A stretch of 12,161 nucleotides of DNA from Thiobacillaceae bacterium. Lineage in GTDB: Bacteria; Pseudomonadota; Gammaproteobacteria; Burkholderiales; Thiobacillaceae. This document shows positions 6,881 through 12,161 of this stretch, piece after piece (within the stretch, counting starts at the first letter, position 1; every line of letters starts with the position of its first letter). The position numbers and the translations under genes are program-made. Location of the stretch: assembly GCA_024643305.1 (NCBI GenBank), contig JAHENE010000038.1:1-12161 (forward strand), written 5' to 3'. The notes under the pieces are model-generated. The model had not been told where the DNA came from and made no database searches. It worked only from the letters and a program-made list of their open reading frames with translations.

Positions 6881-7500
6881 TCAATGGCTCCGGATTTCTT
6901 GAGCAATTTGGCAAGACGTTCTGCCACCAGCCGGTAGCCTTCTGCATTGGCGTGGATCGCATCGGATTTGAGGCGCGGGGTTTTCAGGACTTCGTCGAAT
7001 ACTTCGCCTTCGTAAGGCAGCTTGAATTCATCGGCAAGCTTTTCGTAGAAAGTGGGGGGTCCGGAAAACAGGGTGGGCTGGGGAACGCCGATCAATACGA
7101 CCGATGCACCGCTGCTGCGTATGGCCTGGATTATTTTGCGCAGATTGGATTCGGTGTCGGCAGCATTCTGTCTGCGTAGCATGTCGTTGCCGCCCAGACA
7201 AAGAAGCACCAGCTTGGGACGCTCCTGCTCAAGTATTTCTGGCAGGCGGGTTAGTCCTTCTGCTGTTGTTTCTCCCGGCACACCCGCATTGATGACGGTG
7301 CGTCCGATCATCTGGCCGAGCAAGGCAGGGTAGGCCTGGGCTTCGGTTGCGCCATTGCCATGGGTGAGGCTGTCGCCGAAAGCGACAATGACGTCGTCGG
7401 AATTCACCTTGGGAAGTTGGGGGGGGCGGTCGCAGGCTGTAAGCAGCAAAAGTGCTGCCCACGCCAGCGCAAGAAATGAAACCTGAAGCTTATTCCGCAT
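6877..7500 (-). CDS. GDSL/SGNH esterase lipoprotein (TesA-like)
   Basis: This is an SGNH-fold serine hydrolase related to E. coli TesA (thioesterase I / arylesterase / lysophospholipase). The four SGNH blocks are present: Ser44 in FGDSLTHG, Gly73 in NAGVPGETT, Asn105 in GGND, and Asp180/His183 in SDAIHANAEGY. Residues 1-23 form a lipoprotein signal with lipobox LTAC, so the mature enzyme is probably lipid-anchored at Cys23; TesA itself is a soluble periplasmic enzyme. The residue after the Cys is Asp, an inner-membrane retention signal in E. coli. The start at 7500 lies 6 nt after the pmbA stop, with no clear Shine-Dalgarno, so coupling to pmbA is likely. The 3' end overlaps dctQ by four bases. 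Substrate (ester, thioester or lysophospholipid) cannot be told from sequence. Confidence 0.93.
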   Translation of the reverse strand: MRNKLQVSFLALAWAALLLLTACDRPPQLPKVNSDDVIVAFGDSLTHGNGATEAQAYPALLGQMIGRTVINAGVPGETTAEGLTRLPEILEQERPKLVLLCLGGNDMLRRQNAADTESNLRKIIQAIRSSGASVVLIGVPQPTLFSGPPTFYEKLADEFKLPYEGEVFDEVLKTPRLKSDAIHANAEGYRLVAERLAKLLKKSGAIE

Positions 7501-7506
7501 GCGCCA

Positions 7507-8853
7507 TCAGTTGCCGGCCACCATCATATTGCCGACCAGTATGGAACCTGTCTGCTTGCTGCCGCGCACTTCCACATCGCTGCCGATGGCCTGGATGTCG
7601 CGGAAAATTTCCTTGAGGTTGCCAGCGATGGTGATTTCTTCCACCGGGTACTGGATCTCGCCGTTCTCCACCCAGAAGCCGGCAGCGCCGCGCGAATAGT
7701 CGCCCGTTACCATGTTGGTGCCATGGCCCAGCAGTTCAGTTACCAAAAGACCCGTGCCCATTTTCTTGAGCATGGTCGCGAGATCAAGCTCGCCGCCCGG
7801 TTCGCTGCAAGGCAGGATGAGATTGTGGCTGCCGCCGGCATTGCCGGTGCTGGCCATGCCCAGCTTGCGCGCCGAATAGGTGGAGAGGAAATAAGCTTGC
7901 ACCACGCCGTTTTTCACTACATCGCGTGCCGCAACTTTTACGCCTTCATTGTCGAAGGGGCAGGAGCCCAGGCCTTTTTTCAGGAATGGATCTTCGCGCA
8001 GGTTGACGATGGGCGAGAAAATTTCCTGACCCAGGCTGTCGAGCAGGAAAGAGGATTTGCGGTACAGGCTGCCGCCGGAAACCGCGCCGACGAAACTGCT
8101 GATGAGGCCAGAGGCGATGGGTGCTTCGAACACCACCGGGCAGTTGCGGGTGCTGAGGCGTTGGCCTTTGAGCCGGCGCACTGCGCGTTCGCCGGCCATT
8201 TTGCCCACATATTCCGCAGACTTCATGTCGGCGGCATCGCGTGCCGTGGTGTACCAGTAGTCGCGCTGCATGGCGCCGGCCTCGGAGGCAATCACTGCTG
8301 CCGAAATACCTTGGCGGGTGCCGGCATAGCCGCCGGAAAAACCCAGGGAATTGGCGTAAATGAAGTGCGAGGCCTGGGTGGATACGCTGCCGCCTTCGGA
8401 GTTGTCGATGCGGCGGTCAACATTGAACGCCGCAGCCTCGCAGGCCCTGGCGATCTCGGCGGCTTCTTCCACCGCAAGGTTCCAGGGGTGGAACAGATCC
8501 AGGTCTTGGTGCTCGCTTGACAGCCAATCACGCTCGGGCAAGCCGGCGCAATCATCTTCCGCCGTGTAGCGGGCGATAGTCGTGGCTTTTTCAACAGCTG
8601 CCTTGAGTGCGGCGTCGGACAGGTCGGAGGTGCTGGAATGGCCCTTGCGGCGGCCAACGTAAACCGTTACCCCTACGCCCTTGTCCTTGTTGTATTCGAC
8701 AGTTTCGATTTCGCCCTTGCGCACCGTTACAGTTTGGCCAAATCCTTCGGAGACTTCGGTGTCGGCAGAGGTCGCACCGGCGGCCTTGGCGTAATCCAGC
8801 ACTTGCTGGGCAATGCGTTTGAATTGGTCTTGTGTGTAGCTGAAATTGGACAT
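7507..8853 (-). CDS. pmbA: PmbA/TldE metalloprotease subunit
   Basis: PmbA (TldE) is the non-catalytic partner of the TldD zinc protease. In E. coli the TldD/E complex matures microcin B17 and helps degrade the CcdA antitoxin. The 448 residues match the E. coli length (450). The N-terminal domain carries GFGQTVTVRKGEIETVEYN (37-55). The C-terminal half has SGLISSFVGAVSGG (248-261), KKGLGSCPFDNEGV (292-305), TELLGHGTNMVTGDYSRGA (372-390) and YPVEEITIAGNL (402-413). As expected for this half there is no HExxxH zinc motif. No tldD is in this window. It heads the tight minus-strand series ending in the TRAP permeases. The start at 8853 has only a weak AGAG upstream. Confidence 0.96.
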   Translation of the reverse strand: MSNFSYTQDQFKRIAQQVLDYAKAAGATSADTEVSEGFGQTVTVRKGEIETVEYNKDKGVGVTVYVGRRKGHSSTSDLSDAALKAAVEKATTIARYTAEDDCAGLPERDWLSSEHQDLDLFHPWNLAVEEAAEIARACEAAAFNVDRRIDNSEGGSVSTQASHFIYANSLGFSGGYAGTRQGISAAVIASEAGAMQRDYWYTTARDAADMKSAEYVGKMAGERAVRRLKGQRLSTRNCPVVFEAPIASGLISSFVGAVSGGSLYRKSSFLLDSLGQEIFSPIVNLREDPFLKKGLGSCPFDNEGVKVAARDVVKNGVVQAYFLSTYSARKLGMASTGNAGGSHNLILPCSEPGGELDLATMLKKMGTGLLVTELLGHGTNMVTGDYSRGAAGFWVENGEIQYPVEEITIAGNLKEIFRDIQAIGSDVEVRGSKQTGSILVGNMMVAGN

Positions 8854-8916
8854 GAAATAGGCTCTAAGGCTGCAGGCGGCTTAAAATAAGGGGCTATTCT
8901 ACTGCCCCAGCCCTTT
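8854..8916. promoter_or_regulatory. Divergent promoter region between pmbA and darP
   Basis: This 63-nt gap must hold the start signals of both genes. For pmbA, TAGAAT read on the minus strand at 8901-8896 is a fair -10 with a leader near 36 nt. For darP, TAAAAT (8882-8887) or TATTCT (8895-8900) are possible -10 boxes. None has a good -35, and darP lacks a clear Shine-Dalgarno. Confidence 0.4.
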
Positions 8917-9435
8917 ATGCGCGATTTTGAGCAAGCACCCGAAGAGGGTGATGAAGAACAACCGATTTCCAAGACCCAGCGCAAGGCCGCCATGCAGGCC
9001 CTGCAGGATATTGGCGAAGAACTGGTCAAACTGCCGGCCAACAAACTGGAACGGCTGGCGCTGCCGGACGAACTGCGCCGCGCAGTCGAGGATTGCCGCC
9101 GCTTTAACAAACACGGCGCCATCCGCCGCCAGATGCAATACATCGGAAAACTGATGCGCGGAGTAGATGGAGAACCCATTGCACGCCAGTTGGCGGCATG
9201 GAGAGGCGAGTCTGACGAAGAGAAGGCGCTGCTGCATCGCATCGAACGCTGGCGCGATCGGCTGATCGAGAATGACGAGGCACTGACTCTGTTCCTCAAC
9301 GATCATCCGCAGGCGGACGCCACCCAGTTGCGTCAGCTAATCCGCAATGCCCGTCAGGAAGCGGCGCAAAGCAAACCACCAAAATCCAGCCGTGCAATAT
9401 TCAAGCTGGTGCGCGAAGTGATGGAATCTGTTTGA
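8917..9435 (+). CDS. darP: Ribosome maturation protein DarP (DUF615/YjgA)
   Basis: DarP, formerly YjgA, associates with late precursors of the 50S ribosomal subunit and helps shape the peptidyl-transferase centre; it acts in the cytosol. The 172-residue protein (E. coli 183) starts with an acidic stretch (residues 1-16) followed by SKTQRK. The conserved core shows KLERLALPDELR (43-54), IRRQMQYIGKLMR (69-81) with GEPI, RWRDRLIEND (111-120), and the basic QLRQLIRNARQEA plus KPPKSSRAIFK near the C-terminus (137-163). pmbA and yjgA are also divergent neighbours in E. coli, which supports both calls. The gene converges on the TonB receptor, with only 15 nt between the stop codons and no hairpin terminator in that gap. 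Confidence 0.95.
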   Translation: MRDFEQAPEEGDEEQPISKTQRKAAMQALQDIGEELVKLPANKLERLALPDELRRAVEDCRRFNKHGAIRRQMQYIGKLMRGVDGEPIARQLAAWRGESDEEKALLHRIERWRDRLIENDEALTLFLNDHPQADATQLRQLIRNARQEAAQSKPPKSSRAIFKLVREVMESV

Positions 9436-9450
9436 AAAGGAACAGGTGAA

Positions 9451-11565
9451 TTACCAGATGCTTTCCAGGCTGACGTAAAAGGACCGTGTTCCGGTTTCCA
9501 CTGAATGCTGCGAACTGGAAACCTGATCTTCGTTGGGCACGGGGTAGTAGCTGAGGGCAGTGCGGTCGGTTTTCTCGTCCAGCAGGTTGTGTCCGCCCAT
9601 GCGCAGGGTCAGGCCTTTGGAAAGTTTTTTGGTGGTGTTGATACTCAGGTATTGCTGCGGCTTGATCGATTCCAGATCACCCACACCCATGTTCTGCTTG
9701 CCTGACAGGCGCAGGTTCACGCTCACCGTCAGCTTCTGTTCGGTAAATTCGTAATCGGCACCCAGGTTGGCGGAATATTCCGGCAGGTCGCCGACCTGGC
9801 CTGTTTCGCCGGTGGCGTCATCCTTCGCACGCGAATTTTGCGTAACGAAATTGCCGCGCAGGGTCAGGTCAGGCAATCCGATCATGGCCATTTTCGAGCG
9901 ACCGTCCAGTTCAACTCCCCAGATTGCTGCGTCACCGATGTTGGTCGGGCGCGAGACATAACGCGCGCCTTCAAGTTGGGTGCGGCGCTGGATCAGGTTC
10001 GATAAATCGCGATAGAAGAAATTGGCGCTGAGCACACCGGCTTTGTCTGCCAGGTAGTGTTCCAACCCAAGGTTATATACCCAGGCGGTTTCGTTTTTCA
10101 GGTCTGGGTTGCCGGACTGGTCCGGGCGAGTTTGCGTACCATCGCTGCTGCTGATGACGGTAGTAAGGTCGGAGAAGGACGGCGGCTTGAGAATGTGCGA
10201 GGCGCTGGCGCGGAAATTCAACTGCTCGGCTGCTTTCCACAAATAGTGCAGGCTGGGCGAGAAAGTGCTGCTGCTTGCATTGGCGGTCACACCGGCTCCG
10301 TCCTTGGAGTCGCGCTCGATGTGGCGAAAGCGCAGGCCTGGCGTGAGTGACATTTTGTCGTTCATGGCCCATTCGTCCTGCGCATAGGCCACCCAGCTGT
10401 GCTCGCCGACGTTGAAACTGGACGCCTCGGGATTGATTGCTGTGTCCTTGCTTTCATCCAGTTTGCGCCAGGCATATTCGACACCTGTGGTCAGCAGGTG
10501 TTGCGGCGCGAGCGGCTCCTTTGCCTCTGCGCTCAGGTCGATTGCCCAGTCCCGCGCCTTGCCATCTTCGGAACTGGTGCCAGTGAGCAGATGGGTGTTG
10601 TCATAGTGTTGTGTGGTCTTGCTGTCCTCTTCGATGCCGCGCTGCACGCTGGCGCGCAGGGTACGTTCCGCCTGGCCATCCTTTCGCAGCCATTCGCTGC
10701 GCACGCGATAAGTGGCCTGCGTGCTGTCGCTGTTTTCATCGATGCTGCCGGTTGGTGTGTCGGGATAGTCGAACAGCAGGCGGCTGCGTTCGGAAGGATT
10801 CTGGCTGTAGCTGATTGATGGCTCGATGAGCAGCTTGTCGTTGGCATTCAACTGCCAGGTGAGTTTGGGCGTGAGATTGAGGTTGCGGCTGACACCGCGG
10901 CTGTCAGAGGTTTCGCGAGTATGTCCTGTCTGCGTGCCGGCAGTATCGTAATTAAGGGTTTCACTGTCGGTTGTGTTCAAGCTGCCGCGCTGATAGTACG
11001 AACTGACAATCAGCCAACTGAAGTCGTCCTCGCGGCCGCCGACCTGTCCATTGATGCCCCCGCCCAGGCGGCCAGCGTTTTCGCCATCGACATAATTGAA
11101 TCCGGCTTTGAGCGCCTGACGTATGGTGTTCTTGAGAACAATGTTGACCACCGCGCCAGCGCTTTCATTGGACAGTGCGGCAGTAGGACTGCGCGTGACT
11201 TCAATGCGCTCGATCATATCCAGCGACAGACGGTTGAGCTGCATGCGCCGCTCGCGCCCGCCAGATAAAACAACGCCGTCCACCATGATTTGTGGTGCGC
11301 CGCTGGCAATGTTCTTTCCTTTATTGCCAACCGGTCCCAGGCCCGGCACTTTCTTTAAATAATCTGATACCGAAAGGTCCCCTGATTTTTCCAGTTCTTC
11401 CTTGGGGATGACGATTCTTGCTACATTGGCCTGTTGGCGTTGCTGGGTTTCAGTGGGTTTACCCTTACCTTTGACTACGACCTCATCAAGCCTTAACGCC
11501 GACGGCTCCTCGGCATGGGCGTGAAGGGTGGCAGCGAGCAGCGCAAGGGGCAGGAGGTTTTTCAT
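9451..11565 (-). CDS. TonB-dependent outer-membrane receptor
   Basis: This is an outer-membrane beta-barrel that imports a scarce ligand (siderophore, cobalamin or other) using TonB energy. Residues 1-18 are a signal peptide ending AHA|EE. A TonB box DEVVVKG sits at about 27-33 and the plug covers roughly 45-145, with APQIMVDGVVL (90-100), IERIEVTRSPTAAL (118-131) and ESAGAVVNIVLK (134-145). The remaining ~550 residues are a 22-strand-type barrel with a RHIERDSK block, ASHILKPPSFSD and a late HNLLDEKTDR. There is no N-terminal STN signalling domain, so control through a FecR/sigma pair is unlikely. The C-terminus FYVSLESIW ends in Trp rather than the usual Phe. At 704 residues the length is normal. 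No siderophore, haem or cobalamin genes flank it, so the ligand is open. No clear Shine-Dalgarno precedes the ATG at 11565. Confidence 0.95.
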   Translation of the reverse strand: MKNLLPLALLAATLHAHAEEPSALRLDEVVVKGKGKPTETQQRQQANVARIVIPKEELEKSGDLSVSDYLKKVPGLGPVGNKGKNIASGAPQIMVDGVVLSGGRERRMQLNRLSLDMIERIEVTRSPTAALSNESAGAVVNIVLKNTIRQALKAGFNYVDGENAGRLGGGINGQVGGREDDFSWLIVSSYYQRGSLNTTDSETLNYDTAGTQTGHTRETSDSRGVSRNLNLTPKLTWQLNANDKLLIEPSISYSQNPSERSRLLFDYPDTPTGSIDENSDSTQATYRVRSEWLRKDGQAERTLRASVQRGIEEDSKTTQHYDNTHLLTGTSSEDGKARDWAIDLSAEAKEPLAPQHLLTTGVEYAWRKLDESKDTAINPEASSFNVGEHSWVAYAQDEWAMNDKMSLTPGLRFRHIERDSKDGAGVTANASSSTFSPSLHYLWKAAEQLNFRASASHILKPPSFSDLTTVISSSDGTQTRPDQSGNPDLKNETAWVYNLGLEHYLADKAGVLSANFFYRDLSNLIQRRTQLEGARYVSRPTNIGDAAIWGVELDGRSKMAMIGLPDLTLRGNFVTQNSRAKDDATGETGQVGDLPEYSANLGADYEFTEQKLTVSVNLRLSGKQNMGVGDLESIKPQQYLSINTTKKLSKGLTLRMGGHNLLDEKTDRTALSYYPVPNEDQVSSSQHSVETGTRSFYVSLESIW

Positions 11566-11622
11566 GGCATCAGGAATGAGAAATATTGCGAAATGAGCGC
11601 GCCAAGGCTTGGAAGGTTCCCG

Positions 11623-11628
11623 ATTATA
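11623..11628 (-). promoter_or_regulatory. -10 box for the TonB receptor gene, inside a short inverted repeat
   Basis: On the minus strand a perfect TATAAT lies 57 nt before the ATG, giving a leader near 50 nt. It is flanked exactly by CCCG and CGGG (11619-11632 overall), a 4-bp inverted repeat around the hexamer. The -35 position is poor (AGTTTA or AAGTTT), so activation may be needed. No convincing Fur box was found nearby. Confidence 0.5.
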
Positions 11629-11716
11629 CGGGGCGAAGCAGCTTTAAACTTGCGCACTCCAGGGGTTGCTGACTAAGCTTAAATACCAGAAAAAACTCAA
11701 GAAACCGGATCCGTCC

Positions 11717-12161
11717 ATGAAAGCCCGTCTGCTTAAGATCGTACTCAGCCTGCCTTTTCTGATTGCGGCAGGCTTGTTCGGTTTTTATCTGATTTTCGGT
11801 TTTTTTCTGGTTGACCCCTTGGCCAGGAAAGTGCTGCCATGGATCGGCGAGGAAAAGCTTGCCAGCCAGCTTTCCGTACGGAAGGTCGAATTCAATCCGC
11901 TGACGCTGGAGGCAACGGTGCAGGGCTTGAAGCTGGCGGAGAAAACCGGCCAGCCACTGGCCGGCTTCGAACGCCTGTATGTCAACCTCGAAACCCTTGG
12001 CCTGTTCCGTTTTGCATGGCATTTGAAAGACGTTCAGCTTTCTGGGCCATATGCTGATTTCCTGGTGCAGTCGGACGGCAAGCTGAACTGGGCGGACCTG
12101 ATCGCCAAGCTCAACGAAGACAAGAAGCCGCCCAAGGACACCATGCCGCGTGTGCTCATCG
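11717..12161 (+). CDS. DUF748 (AsmA-like) protein, N-terminal part only
   Basis: The first 148 codons of a long protein run off the right edge. Residues 4-31 form a single N-terminal membrane anchor (a hydrophobic run with IAAGLFGFYLIFGFFLV). Next come LPWIGEEKLASQLSVRKVEFNP, TLEATVQGLKL, GFERLYVNLETLGLF, and KDVQLSGPYADFLVQ with a following DGKLNWADLI. This order is characteristic of DUF748, an AsmA-related family anchored in the inner membrane with a large periplasmic domain; whole proteins are commonly over 900 residues. AsmA relatives are linked to envelope lipid transport and outer-membrane assembly; DUF748 itself has no settled role. The gene is divergent from the TonB receptor across a 151-nt gap. 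Only a weak GGA lies about 7 nt before the ATG. Confidence 0.9.
   Translation, partial: MKARLLKIVLSLPFLIAAGLFGFYLIFGFFLVDPLARKVLPWIGEEKLASQLSVRKVEFNPLTLEATVQGLKLAEKTGQPLAGFERLYVNLETLGLFRFAWHLKDVQLSGPYADFLVQSDGKLNWADLIAKLNEDKKPPKDTMPRVLI

Noticed and set aside
7723..8520. Long open frame (265 codons) on the plus strand opposite pmbA
   Set aside because: Alanine- and glycine-rich composition with no motif; pmbA on the other strand matches its family from end to end.
11577..11591. Possible Fur box (TGAGAAATATTGCGA) before the TonB receptor
   Set aside because: Only about 9 of 14 half-site positions fit the 7-1-7 Fur pattern, and the site would lie well downstream of the probable transcription start.
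1..12161. Mobile elements, CRISPR arrays, defence islands, toxin-antitoxin pairs, tRNA or rRNA genes
   Set aside because: No transposase, integrase, spaced repeats, small paired toxin/antitoxin frames or RNA gene signatures were seen. PmbA is linked to CcdA decay and microcin maturation in E. coli, but no toxin or microcin gene is present here.

Overview
The window looks like an ordinary chromosomal stretch of a betaproteobacterium. The supports are GlyA, PmbA, DarP and DUF748 proteins of proteobacterial type, fairly high GC, overlapping start/stop codons inside operons, and '-10' boxes of the CCGTATAATC kind. A Nitrosomonadales/Rhodocyclales-like host is a guess from protein style and has not been tested. 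I see no rRNA, tRNA, insertion sequence, phage gene, CRISPR array or attachment site. No stretch longer than 300 bases lacks a gene; the longest gap is about 150 bases (11566-11716).

Layout from left to right. (1) A minus-strand glyA (serine hydroxymethyltransferase) lacks its 3' end at base 1. (2) Upstream of it lies a minus-strand six-helix potassium-channel-like gene with a TVGYGD filter and a C-terminal coiled coil. (3) Divergent from the channel is a plus-strand TRAP-transporter solute-binding protein of the TakP/FcbT1 type (2-oxoacid/chloroaromatic group), with a twin-arginine signal, a clear -10 box and a strong intrinsic terminator. (4) Converging on it is a minus-strand series read from about 8853 down to 3266: pmbA, a GDSL/SGNH esterase lipoprotein, the TRAP small and large permeases (dctQ, dctM), an arylamine N-acetyltransferase, a secreted histidine phosphatase, and a small DUF3565 protein. 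The first five genes are tightly packed (6-nt gap, ATGA overlap, TGATG overlap, 30-nt gap). A 77-nt gap then precedes the last two. (5) Divergent from pmbA is darP (yjgA), a neighbour pair also known from E. coli. (6) Converging on darP with only 15 nt between the stop codons is a minus-strand TonB-dependent outer-membrane receptor. (7) Divergent from the receptor is a DUF748 (AsmA-like) gene that runs off the right edge.

How the genes may work together. The binding protein and the two permeases make one complete tripartite Na+-coupled uptake system, but its genes lie in two converging transcription units with three other genes between them. The permease pair is translationally coupled to an esterase lipoprotein. 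That lipoprotein carries Asp right after the lipobox Cys, which in E. coli keeps lipoproteins in the inner membrane. An N-acetyltransferase follows. One reading is a periplasmic hydrolysis / acid uptake / cytoplasmic acylation module for an ester or aromatic acid; this is inference only. The rest of the window is housekeeping or common accessory content. I did not find a clearly new defence, mobile or RNA system.
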